Shown: positions 15,421 to 23,980 of the stretch, in pieces
How the letters are laid out: every line of letters begins with the position of its first letter
Numbering within the stretch: the stretch's first letter is position 1
Source: Halobacteriales archaeon QS_5_70_15
GTDB taxonomy: Archaea; Halobacteriota; Halobacteria; Halobacteriales; Haloarculaceae
DNA length: 43,613 nucleotides
Assembly: GCA_003022005.1 (NCBI GenBank)
Contig: PXRQ01000097.1
Location: 1-43,613, forward strand
Direction: 5' to 3'
Notes under the pieces: model-generated
Seen by the model: only the letters and a program-made list of their open reading frames with translations
What the model was told of the DNA's origin: nothing
Database searches by the model: none
Position numbers and translations under genes: made by a program

Positions 15421-16041
15421 ATGGACCGGGTCTCGACGAACATCAGGACGCTCGATCATCACCTCGGTGGGGGGATCCCAGCCGGCAGTATCACGCCGCT
15501 CGTCTCGCCGCCGGCGAGCCAGGTCAACCCGCTGTTCTACGCCACGATGGACGATCGTTCGTGGCTCCATCCCTCGACCTACCGTTCGGAACGGGGGGTC
15601 AGCGACGAACTCGACGAACTCCTCCAGGGGGACCTCGACATCGAACACCTCGGCGTCGAACGACCGGCTCGCCGGATGCACGAGGTCATCAAAGGGACCG
15701 AGGAGGACCGACACGTCATCGTCGACACGATGAACCCGATGGAGAAGATCGGCCGCGAGAGCCGCTACGTCGACCTGCTCAACGGGCTCAAGGACTACCT
15801 TCTCGACCACGACCGCGCGGCGGTCTGTTACTGTACCCGGCACGGCGATCCGCCGCTGCTGCGCGAGTCGACGCTCACCGTCGCGGACATGGTCTGGAAG
15901 CTCGACACCACCGTCGAGAAGCAGGGCATCGAGAACACCCTCGTCGTCCCCAAACACCGCCCGCGCGAGGTCATCGACGACGTCATCAAGCTCGACCTGG
16001 GCGAGGAGGCGGCCGTCGACGCCTCCCGGAACGTCGCGTAG
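15421..16041 (+). CDS. RecA/KaiC (RAD55)-like protein lacking a P-loop
   Basis: 206 residues. The opening STNIRTLDHHLGGGIPAGSI is the standard KaiC/RadA lead-in, which should be followed by a Walker A loop. Here it is followed by TPLVSPPASQVNPLFYATM, with no GxxGxGKS/T. Downstream HVIVDTMNPMEKIG stands at the Walker B position, and VADMVWKLDTTVEKQGIENT, then KHRPREVIDDVIKLDL, matches the end of haloarchaeal RAD55-like regulators. That subgroup as I know it also has PASQ in place of the P-loop, so ATP hydrolysis is unlikely. An AT-rich box about 50 nt upstream (CTTTCAAAG) may be its promoter. Confidence 0.7.
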   Translation: MDRVSTNIRTLDHHLGGGIPAGSITPLVSPPASQVNPLFYATMDDRSWLHPSTYRSERGVSDELDELLQGDLDIEHLGVERPARRMHEVIKGTEEDRHVIVDTMNPMEKIGRESRYVDLLNGLKDYLLDHDRAAVCYCTRHGDPPLLRESTLTVADMVWKLDTTVEKQGIENTLVVPKHRPREVIDDVIKLDLGEEAAVDASRNVA

Positions 16042-16139
16042 GCTCCGGGGGACCAAGACCCCGGACGGGGCGCCGTCACCGGAGCGCGTCGGCGGGCGGC
16101 GACGCCGGACCTATATCCCGCAGCGGCGCACTCCGGACC

Positions 16140-17193
16140 ATGACCGAGGGCGAGGCCGCACCGCTCGCCGCGAGGGACGGGCGGGGCCACGAACACGTCG
16201 GCTACTTCCGCGACGAGCCCACCGGATTGCGGTGTCTCGTCGCCGTCTCCGACACCCGGCTCGGGCCCGCCGTCGGCGGGACCCGGACGATGGCGTACGA
16301 GACCGAGGCCGGGGCGCTCGAGGACGCGCTCAGGCTCTCGGAGGCGATAGCCTACAAGACGGCGGCGGCCGACTTCGACGTCGGCGGCGGGAAGGCGGTC
16401 ACCGTGGGCGCCCCGACTCGAAGACGGACGATCTCCTCCGGGCGTACGGTCGCGTCGTCGACTCCTACGGGAGGGCGTTCGTCACCGGTGAGGACGTCAA
16501 CCTCGACGTCGCCGACCTCCGGACCATCGGCGAGGTCACGGACTACGTCGGCGGGGACGAGGGCGGGAGGGAACGCGCGTGACCGCCCGGGGGGTCCGCC
16601 ACGACACTGAGGCCTCGCTCGCCGAGAGACGCGGCGACGACTCGCTCGCGGGCGCCCACGTCGCCGTCCAGGGCGTCGGAAAGGTCGGGCGGTGGCTGGT
16701 CGAGGAGCTCGTCGGGGCCGGCGCCGAGGTGACCGTCGCCGACGTCGGCGGAGCAGCCGCCGGGCGGGCCGAGCGGGAGCACGGCGTCGACTCCGTCGAC
16801 CCGGACGGGATCTACGACGTCGACTGCGACGTCTTCGCGCCGTGTGCCCTCGGTGGCGTCCTGAACGACGGGACGATCCCCCGGCTGCGGTGTTCGGTGG
16901 TCCGCGGGTCGGCGAACAACCGGCTCGGGGCTCGGCGACACGCCGACCGGCTGGCCGAACGGTGGATCCTCTACGCGCCGGACTACGCGGTGAACGCGGG
17001 CGGGCTGATACCGGGAGTCGTCGAGCTGGAGGACGGTGACGTCGACGCCGCCCTCGATCGGGTCTCGAGTATCCGGACCCGCCTCGAAGGAATGCTCGAG
17101 ACGCCCCGCGAGGAGGGTATCACGCCGCTCGCGGCGGCCGACCGCTACGCCGAGCGGCGGACGACAGCGGGCGGCGAGCCGGCGTTCCCCTGA
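16140..17193 (+). pseudogene. Glu/Leu/Phe/Val dehydrogenase, two frameshifts
   Basis: The oxidative deaminase fold is recognisable in three frames. From ATG 16140: EHVGYFRDEPTGLRCLVAVS, then PAVGGTRTMAYETEAGALED and the substrate-lysine region AIAYKTAAADFDVGGGKAVT. Near 16415 the frame shifts to SKTDDLLRAYGRVVDSYGRA and VTGEDVNLDVADLRTIGEVT. Near 16575 it shifts again into TARGVRHDTEASLAERRGDD and the NAD-binding AVQGVGKVGRWLVEEL, then PDYAVNAGGLIPG. It resembles leucine dehydrogenases more than GdhA. The active-site lysines and nucleotide loop survive in sequence, so inactivation comes from the shifts. TATA-like CTATATCC lies about 25 nt upstream. Confidence 0.78.
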
Positions 17194-17356
17194 CCGGCTG
17201 CCACGGTCGCCTTCGGAGTCAGCGCCCCCCGACCGGCCGAGTCCCCGTCCGGCGCGTGTCGTCGGTCGGGAACGCCACCAGGCGCTCGGTCCGCGCAGGA
17301 TGGCGACAGACGGTACCACGCGACGAGCCGCGTATCGGCGTCGCAGGGTCTCAACA

Positions 17357-17364
17357 CACTTATG
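17357..17364 (+). promoter_or_regulatory. TATA-like box for thrS
   Basis: CACTTATG, 25 nt before the ATG at 17389. It overlaps an upstream in-frame ATG at 17362, which supports 17389 as the true start. Confidence 0.55.
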
Positions 17365-17388
17365 CCGGCCACACGATTCCGTTGTGGT

Positions 17389-19323
17389 ATGAGCGACGTC
17401 GCGGTCACGTTACCCGACGGCTCCGTCCTCTCGGTCGAGGCGGGGTCGACGGTCGAGGACGTGGCGTACGAGATCGGCGCCGGCCTCGGACGGGACACGG
17501 TGGCGGGCGTGGTGGACGGCGAACTCGTGGACCGGCACACGCCCATCGAGGCGGACGTCGACCTCGTCATCGTCACCCCACAGTCCGAGGAGTACCTCCG
17601 GGTGCTTCGCCACTCTGCGGCGCACGTCTTCGCACAGGCGCTCCAGCGGCTCCACCCCGAGGCGAAGCTGACCATCGGCCCCCCCACCGACCGGGGGTTC
17701 TACTACGACGTCACGGGCGTCGACCTCGACCAGGCGGACCTCGAGGCGATCGAGGAGGAGATGGCGGAGATCGTCGAGGCCAACTACGACATCGAGCGGG
17801 TCGAGCGGAGCAGGGAGGAGGCGTCCGAGATCTACGAGGACAACCCCTACAAGCGGGACATCCTCGAGACGGAGGCCGCCGGCGAGGATCCCGTATCCTT
17901 CTACGTACAGGACGGCTGGCAGGACCTCTGTCAGGGCCCGCACGTCGACTCGACGGGCGAGGTCGAGGCGTTCGAACTGCTGGACATCTCCGCGGCGTAC
18001 TGGCGGGGCGACGAGTCGAACGACTCGCTGACCCGCGTGTACGGGACGGCGTTCCCGAGCGAATCGGCGCTGGAGGGGTTCCTCGAGCGCCGCGAGCAGG
18101 CCAAGGAGCGCGACCACCGGAAGATCGGCCGCGAGATGGACCTCTTCTCGGTGCCCGAGCACTCCCCGGGCTGTGTCCACTTCCACCCCAACGGGATGTG
18201 CATCCGCCGGGAGTTAGAGGAGTACATCCGCGGGATGAACGACCGGCTGGGCTACGAGGAGGTGTGGACGCCCGAGCTCAACAAGGCCGAGCTCTGGAAG
18301 CCGACGGGCCACTACGACAACTTCACCGCCCAGGGGGAGATGTTCAACTGGGAGCAGGACGACACGGAGTACGGCCTGAAGCCGATGAACTGCGCGAACC
18401 ACGCGTACATCTACGACCGGGAGAAACACTCCTACCGGGACCTCCCGATCCGGTTCTCGGAGTTCGGCACCTGCTACCGGAACGAGCAGTCCGGCGAGCT
18501 CTCGGGGATGCTCCGCGTGCGCGGGTTCACGCAGGACGACGGCCACGCGTTCGTCCGGCCCGACCAGATCCAGGGGGAGATCGTCGACGCGCTCGCCGTC
18601 ATCGAGGACATCTACGGCGACGTCGACCTCGACGTGAAGTACGTCCTCGAGACGCAGGGCGAGAACGCGGTCGGGAGCGACGAGATCTGGGCGCAGGCGA
18701 CCGAGGCGCTCCGCGAGGCCCTCGAGAACGAGGGGCTCGATTACGCGGTCGACGAGGGGGAAGCGGCGTTCTATGGGCCGAAGATCGGCATCAACGCCGT
18801 CGACGCCATCGGTCGCGAGTGGACGGTCGGCACGGTCCAGGTCGACTTCAACATCCCCGAACGGCTCGAGCTCACCTACGTCGGCGAGGACAACGAGGAG
18901 CACCAGCCGGTGATGCTCCACCGGGCGCTGCTCGGGTCGTTCGAGCGGTTCATGGGCGTGATCACCGAGCACTTCAACGGCCGGTTCCCGCTCTGGCTCG
19001 CCCCCGAGCAGGTGCGCGTGCTCCCCGTCACGGACGGGAACATCGACTACGCCGAGGAGGTGCGGCGCGACCTCGAGAACCGCGGGTTCCGTGTCACAGT
19101 CGAGGACCGCGACCGGACGGTCGGCCGGAAGATCCGCGGCGCCCACGACGACCGCGTCCCCTACATGCTGATCGTCGGCGACGACGAGGAGGAAGCCAAC
19201 ACCGTCTCCGTGCGCGACCGCCAGGAGCGCGAGCGCAAGGACGTCGACCCCTCGGCGTTCTACGACCACCTCGAACGCGAGCGCGACGAGAAGCGGGTCG
19301 CCCCTGACGTCCTGGCCGACTGA
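17389..19323 (+). CDS. thrS: Threonyl-tRNA synthetase
   Basis: 644 residues, intact. It charges tRNA(Thr). Layout is bacterial-type: TGS domain (1-62, VTLPDGSVLSVEAGSTVEDV), N2 editing domain with HSAAH at 75-79, class II core with zinc-site Cys in NGMCIRRELEEYI and motif 2 MLRVRGFTQDDGHAF, and anticodon domain from LPVTDGNIDYAEEV. Most non-halophilic archaea have a different N-terminal editing domain, so this layout fits acquisition in the haloarchaeal line. I use the ATG at 17389 rather than 17362 because the upstream one falls within the TATA box. No lesion despite the decay of neighbours. Confidence 0.97.
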   Translation: MSDVAVTLPDGSVLSVEAGSTVEDVAYEIGAGLGRDTVAGVVDGELVDRHTPIEADVDLVIVTPQSEEYLRVLRHSAAHVFAQALQRLHPEAKLTIGPPTDRGFYYDVTGVDLDQADLEAIEEEMAEIVEANYDIERVERSREEASEIYEDNPYKRDILETEAAGEDPVSFYVQDGWQDLCQGPHVDSTGEVEAFELLDISAAYWRGDESNDSLTRVYGTAFPSESALEGFLERREQAKERDHRKIGREMDLFSVPEHSPGCVHFHPNGMCIRRELEEYIRGMNDRLGYEEVWTPELNKAELWKPTGHYDNFTAQGEMFNWEQDDTEYGLKPMNCANHAYIYDREKHSYRDLPIRFSEFGTCYRNEQSGELSGMLRVRGFTQDDGHAFVRPDQIQGEIVDALAVIEDIYGDVDLDVKYVLETQGENAVGSDEIWAQATEALREALENEGLDYAVDEGEAAFYGPKIGINAVDAIGREWTVGTVQVDFNIPERLELTYVGEDNEEHQPVMLHRALLGSFERFMGVITEHFNGRFPLWLAPEQVRVLPVTDGNIDYAEEVRRDLENRGFRVTVEDRDRTVGRKIRGAHDDRVPYMLIVGDDEEEANTVSVRDRQERERKDVDPSAFYDHLERERDEKRVAPDVLAD

Positions 19324-19431
19324 CACCGCCGGACGCGGGTCCCCGAACGACGTCGCCGCCACAGCGTGGCGATGGCCTCGGAGCGTGTACGTCCGGCAGT
19401 ACGCGGGGGCGTCCCCCGTCGTGTCTTCCGT

Positions 19432-19467
19432 CGGACGATCATCCGTTGATCGCTACGCACGACCGTA
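19432..19467. repeat. Half copy of the palindromic element (copy D)
   Basis: Only the right arm is recognisable: ATCGCTACGCACGACCGTA followed by TCA, as in copy C. The left arm before 19432 has no clear match. It is a relic between thrS and the transposon remnant. Confidence 0.6.
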
Positions 19468-19539
19468 TCACCCCCGTCCGGGGATCCCCGAGCGCGGCTT
19501 CGGCGTTCGGTAGCTCGACCCGCACCTACAGGATACGGT

Positions 19540-19595
19540 TGTTATGGAAGCTACGAGGCTGAAACCTCGCCCTTCAGGGCGGGGAGGATGTCAAC
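19540..19595. mobile_element. Right-end remnant of an IS200/IS605-type (IS1341/TnpB) element
   Basis: GAAACCTCGCCC-TTCA-GGGCGGGGAGGATGTCAAC is the characteristic 3' end found downstream of tnpB in haloarchaeal IS605-group elements, an imperfect hairpin followed by GGATGTCAA. No tnpA or tnpB sequence remains. It abuts and truncates the DUF21-CBS gene, whose present stop codon lies inside this remnant. Confidence 0.6.
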
Positions 19596-20621
19596 TCCTC
19601 CACGATGTCCTCGATGGTCACGATCCCGGCGGTCGTCCCGAACTCGTCGACGACGATCGCCATACGGACCGCTCGGCGCCCGACTCCGTCAGGAGTTCGT
19701 CCACCGCCTTGGTCTCCGGGACGACGTACGGCTCCGAGGCGACGGAGCGAAGCGTCGTCCCCTCGTCCCGGTCGCGCGCCTGGACCGGGTCCAGGATGTG
19801 GACGACGCCGACGACCGTGTCGAGGACCTCCTCGTAGACGGGGAGTTGGGTGGCCCCGTGGTCCAGACACGCGTCGACGGCGGCGTCGAGGTCCGCCTCT
19901 ACGTCCACGGCGACCACGTTCCGTCGGGGCACCATCGTCTCCTTGACGATCCGGTTGCGGAACCGGAGCAGCCGCTGGAGCATCCGGTGTTCCCCTTCGG
20001 TGAACACGCCCGCCCGCTGTCCGGCCGCGATCACCTCCTGGACCTCCGCACGCGTGACGTACGCGGCCTCGAAGTCGCCCTGGCTACCGTGATCTCGTTT
20101 GTGCTCCGGGGCAGCGCGTCGAACAGCTCCACGAGAGGATACTGCCCGACCTGGACGACCCGTAGCGGCCGGGCGACCTGGAGCGTCCACCGTTCGCTGT
20201 GTTCCACGCCGTACGACTTCGGTGCGGTCTCGCCGAACAGCAACACGAGCGACGTGACTCCGAACGTGGCGACGACGACGGCCTCGCCCGGCGTGAAGTA
20301 GAGGCCCAGCAGCCCCGTCGCGATGCTGGACATGCCGATGTTGGCGATGTTGTTCCCGACGAGGATCGTCACCAGCAGGCGGCGCGGGTCGGACTTGAGC
20401 GCGGACAGGATCGCCGCCCCGGGCGCTCCCTCCTCGACCAGCGCGCCGATCCTGTGCTCGCCGAGTGAGAAGACGGCGATCTCCGCGGACGCGACGAACG
20501 CCGAGCCCGGGACCAGGACGACGACCGCGAGGATGCCGAGTGCGGTGACGGTTCCCTGCGGGACGTCGAGAAGCGCGACGACTCGTCCGACGGGTATCGG
20601 CGCCACGACGGGTAGGGACAT
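19574..20621 (-). pseudogene. DUF21-CBS (CNNM/CorC-like) transporter gene: two frameshifts, truncated by IS remnant
   Basis: These proteins are membrane DUF21 plus tandem CBS domains, linked to Mg2+/Co2+ efflux. From ATG 20621 the DUF21 domain is intact (VLVPGSAFVASAEIAVFSLG; ILVGNNIANIGMSSIATGL; GETAPKSYGVEHSERW). Near 20075 the frame shifts to YVTRAEVQEVIAAGQRAGVF and the CBS part (RIVKETMVPRRNVVAVDVEA; HGATQLPVYEEVLDTVVGVV). Near 19680 it shifts again to VRMAIVVDEFGTTAGIVTIE. The gene then ends at EDIVEEL, where the transposon right end begins, removing the CorC/HlyC C-terminal domain. Three lesions, so clearly inactive. Confidence 0.82.
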
Positions 20622-20776
20622 ACGTCCGACGGAGGGACCGAACGTGTAACGTACCGGGCCCGGGGTTCCCTCGGCGCCACTCGGGGATACGATACCGGCC
20701 GTACCGCGGCTTCGGCGGGAGCGGGCTTCCGACTCTCCGCCGGTGCTCCCGCGCCCCCCCCGGGCGCCCGGACCCG

Positions 20777-21772
20777 CTACTCGTCAGTCGAGCGGTCGGT
20801 CCGCCGGAGGATGAACGGGCCGATCGAGAGGGTGCGTCCGGTGACGGTGGCGATGCGGAGGACGTGCGCGAGCAGGACGACGAACGGCGCGACGGCGACG
20901 CTGATGACGGCACTCACGACGAGGACGTTCCTCGGTATCCCGAGGACGGCCCCGCCGAGCGTCGCGACGTCGAGGAAGGCGAGTCCGGCGACCGTGACGA
21001 CGAGCGAGGGCAGCGCGGTCGCGAGGACGGCCCGCGAGAGCGCGATGAGTTCGGACTGGAAGTAGAGCGTCTTGAAGTGCTCGCGGGCGGGGCCGAACAG
21101 CCGGAGCGCCTCGACGAGGTCCTCGAGCGGGTCGGTTGCGGGGTCGTCCTCGTCGCGCCCGGCCAGCGCCCGGCGGGCGGCGTAGAGCTTCCAGGAGTAG
21201 TTGAAGTCGAGCGCCACCGAGAGGACGTCGAACTCGCCGAACGTGGCGTCGTCCAGCCCCGCCGAGACCCGGTCGGCGTTCCCCTCGGTGCTGTCGAGCA
21301 GCGCCTCGAGCTCGTCGTCCGTACCGTTCGCCGCGTCCCGTACCGCGCGGGCACGGTCGCCCACGTGGTCGACCAGCGCACGGAGGAACGCGGAGGGCTC
21401 GGCCGGGCTGACCGGGTCGCCGAGGACCTCGGCGACGTCGTCGCGGAACGCCATGGCCCCGTCCATCCGCTCGCGCTGGTCCCCGACCGCGCCGAGCTCC
21501 TGGGAGAGGACGAGCTGGTTGAGCGTCAGGACGAGCGTGACGCCGGTGATCGTCGCGCCGATGAGCGCCTGGAACGCCGTCTCGACCGGGTCGCCGGTCC
21601 GGAGGGCGGCCGCCGAGCCGGGGAGGGCCACGGCGAGCCCCAGGAGCGACAGGAAGACCGCCAGGAGGAGCCCGCCGGCGACGAGCCGTCGGTCGGCGTC
21701 GAACAGCAGGTACCCCCCGACCGCGCTCCTGTCGGACCGCTCGCGCATCGTGTCGGCCGGCTCCTCGGGCAT
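20777..21772 (-). CDS. Four-helix membrane protein of unknown function
   Basis: 331 residues. Two hydrophobic segments near the N-terminus (GGLLLAVFLSLLGLAVALPG; LIGATITGVTLVLTLNQLVL), a soluble helical middle of about 150 residues (GDQRERMDGAMAFRDDVAEV ... FNYSWKLYAARRALAGRDED), then two C-terminal helices (SLVVTVAGLAFLDVATLGGA; LVVSAVISVAVAPFVVLLAH). The arrangement is seen in a haloarchaeal family without assigned function. Start ATG at 21772 with an AAAA-containing T-rich (minus) box upstream. Divergent from pspA with about 100 bp between them. Confidence 0.8.
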   Translation of the reverse strand: MPEEPADTMRERSDRSAVGGYLLFDADRRLVAGGLLLAVFLSLLGLAVALPGSAAALRTGDPVETAFQALIGATITGVTLVLTLNQLVLSQELGAVGDQRERMDGAMAFRDDVAEVLGDPVSPAEPSAFLRALVDHVGDRARAVRDAANGTDDELEALLDSTEGNADRVSAGLDDATFGEFDVLSVALDFNYSWKLYAARRALAGRDEDDPATDPLEDLVEALRLFGPAREHFKTLYFQSELIALSRAVLATALPSLVVTVAGLAFLDVATLGGAVLGIPRNVLVVSAVISVAVAPFVVLLAHVLRIATVTGRTLSIGPFILRRTDRSTDE

Positions 21773-21842
21773 GGTGGTGGGTCGGGAGCCGCGGTGAAAA
21801 CATCCCCGCTTGCGGATCCCGGGAGTCGGTCGACGGAGTGGG

Positions 21843-21850
21843 AATTTATA
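21843..21850 (+). promoter_or_regulatory. TATA box for pspA
   Basis: AATTTATA, 24-31 nt before the ATG at 21874. A canonical archaeal TATA box giving a leaderless transcript. Confidence 0.7.
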
Positions 21851-21873
21851 CACCAGGCTCACGTACGAGGCCC

Positions 21874-22695
21874 ATGGGAATCCTCTCTCGGGCATCGTAC
21901 GTCATCCGCTCGAAGCTGAACGCCCTCATCGGCTCGGCGGAGGACCCCTCCGAAACACTGGATTACAGCTACGAGAAGATGCGCGACGAGCTCCAGGACG
22001 TCAAACAGGGTATCGCGGACCTGACGACCCAGAAGAAGCGCCTGGAGATCCAGAAGCGCCGCCTCGAGGAGAACGTCGAGAAGCACAACGGACAGGCCCG
22101 CGAGGCCGTGCGCCAGGACCGCGAGGACCTCGCCCGGCAGGCCCTCGAGAAGAAGAAGCAGAAGATGGGGCAGATCGAGGACCTGGAGGCGCAGATCGCC
22201 GACCTCCAGAGCACCCAGGACGACCTCGTGGAGAAGAAGAACGAGCTCCAGGACCGCATCGAGCGGTTCCGCACGGAGAAGGAGACGATGAAGGCCCGCT
22301 ACGAGGCCGCGGAGGCCTCGACCCGCGTCTCGGAGGCGCTCTCGGGCGTCGGCGACGAGATGGAGGACACCGCGCGGGCCATCGAGCGGGCCCGCGAGCG
22401 GACCGAGGACATGGAGGCCCGCTCGGAGGCGATGGACGAGCTCTCGGAGACCGGCGCGTTCGACGACGCCCTCTCCGACGAGGACGAGATCGACAAAGAG
22501 CTCCGCACGGCCCGGACGGACACGGAGATCGAGGCCGAACTCGACACGCTCAGGGCGGAGATGGGCAAGGACAGCGAGACCGATGCCGAGGCCGGGACGA
22601 ACGGCTCGGACGCCGACGCGGGGGCGACGGACGGCGAGCCCGCCGACGCGGAGGTCGAGGCCGAACTCGAGGAGCTCCGGGAGGAGGAGTCCTGA
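21874..22695 (+). CDS. pspA: PspA/IM30 family membrane-stress protein
   Basis: 273 residues. PspA/IM30 proteins polymerise on membranes and are ESCRT-III-like. The N-terminal amphipathic helix MGILSRASYVIRSKLNALIG is followed by PSETLDYSYEKMRDELQDVK and a long charged coiled coil (about 40-165; KKRLEIQKRRLEENVEKHN, MGQIEDLEAQIADLQSTQDD). After residue 180 comes an acidic linker and a short C-terminal helix EVEAELEELREEES. Complete family layout with a haloarchaeal acidic extension. The strong TATA box suggests high or inducible expression. Nothing in the context names a partner. Confidence 0.92.
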   Translation: MGILSRASYVIRSKLNALIGSAEDPSETLDYSYEKMRDELQDVKQGIADLTTQKKRLEIQKRRLEENVEKHNGQAREAVRQDREDLARQALEKKKQKMGQIEDLEAQIADLQSTQDDLVEKKNELQDRIERFRTEKETMKARYEAAEASTRVSEALSGVGDEMEDTARAIERARERTEDMEARSEAMDELSETGAFDDALSDEDEIDKELRTARTDTEIEAELDTLRAEMGKDSETDAEAGTNGSDADAGATDGEPADAEVEAELEELREEES

Positions 22696-22795
22696 CCCGA
22701 ACGGACGGTCCGGCGCGGCGACCCGACTCCCGGCTCGGCGACACGTATTTGTGGCGGTGCGGGCAACGTAGCCCGGGCGTGGCTCGGTGAACACG

Positions 22796-23868
22796 ATGGA
22801 GGAGAACACAGACTCGACTGGCGAGGAGGGGGCGGAGAACGCGGGTCGACGACTGTCAGAGTCGCTCCCGAACAGGCCGATCGGGGAGCAGGTGCTGGAT
22901 GCCGTCCCGGAGATCGTGATGGTGTTCGACCCGGGGGGTCACGCCGTCTGGTGGAACGACGAGACGATGACGGTGACGGGCTACGGCAACGCGGATCTGG
23001 CTGCGGGCGACCCCCTGTCGATGGTGGCCGACGAGGACCCCGAGGAGCTCATAGAGCGGTTCCGAACGGCCGCCGACGAGGGTCGACCGGAGCCGGTCGA
23101 GGTGGACGTGGTGACGACCGAGGGCGAGCGGCTCCCCTACGAGTTCGTCGGGGCCCGGCTGCCGAACGCGGACGGGGAGTCGGTCGGCATCGTCGTCACC
23201 GGGCGGAACATCGCCGACAGGCGGGCCCGCCGGTCGCACAGGGCTATCTCTCGCTCGCTCGCGAGAAGCACGACACCGAGCAGCTGGAGAAGGCCGCCGA
23301 GGCCGTCGAGCGGACGGGCGCGCTCGTCGACGACCTGCTCGCGCTGGCCCGGGAGGGGCAGGGGGTCGGCGACACGACGCCCGTGGACCTCGGTTCCGCC
23401 GCCGAACGGGCCTGGGAGGGGCTCGGCGCCGTCGGCCGTCTCGAGGTGGAGGCCTCGCCGACCGTCGAGGCGGATCCGTCGCGGCTGCGCGAACTCCTCG
23501 AGAACCTATTCCGGAACGCGGTCGAGCACGGCTCGCCGAGCGTCGACCCGGGCGACATCGACGACGTGGTCGAACGGGGAGGGGTCGGGGAGGCGGACGC
23601 CACCCCGGACGGCGAGGGGCCGGGGATCACCGTCCGTGTCGGGCCGCTCCCCGACGGCGACGGGTTCTACGTCGAGGACGACGGGGAGGGCATTCCGGAG
23701 GACGAGCGCGAGCAGGTGTTCGAGTCCGGCTACACGACCTCCGAGGACGGGACGGGGTTCGGCCTCGCCATCGTGCGGACGATCGCCGAGGCACACGACT
23801 GGTCGGTCACCCTCGCCGAGAGCGAGGCCGGCGGTGCCCGGTTCGAGTTCGCGACCGCGGGGGCCTGA
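22796..23868 (+). pseudogene. PAS-domain histidine kinase lacking its phosphoacceptor H-box
   Basis: N-terminal PAS domain (QVLDAVPEIVMVFDPGGHAV, WWNDETMTVTGYGNADL, ending GIVVTGRNIADRRARR). Here the HisKA segment should follow with His-Asp-Leu-Arg-Asn-Pro. Instead the frame shifts near 23235 and resumes at VAQGYLSLAREKHDTEQLEK, so the His-bearing half helix is missing. The HATPase domain downstream is complete: RELLENLFRNAVEHG (N box), YVEDDGEGIPEDER (G1) and GTGFGLAIVRTIAEAH (G2), ending at 23868. Even if translated it could not autophosphorylate. A GTG at 22787 is an alternative start. No response regulator nearby. Confidence 0.78.
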
Positions 23869-23909
23869 GCACCCCGCGGGGACCTGAGCACCCGCCTCAG
23901 GGGCGGACG

Positions 23910-23950
23910 CGTGGTCCGGTCCGGTCCGGTCCGGTCCAGTCCGGTCCGGC
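23910..23950. repeat. Short tandem GGTCC repeat
   Basis: Seven or so GGTCC/AGTCC pentamers in a row between the kinase remnant and the aminotransferase gene, in the convergent gap. A simple repeat, possibly in the 3' ends of both transcripts. Confidence 0.85.
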
Positions 23951-23980
23951 TTCCCCGGTCGGCGTTCCCGGCTCAGCCGC

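Noticed and set aside
17362..17388. Upstream ATG as start of thrS
   Set aside because: The added residues are not family-like and this ATG overlaps the TATA box.
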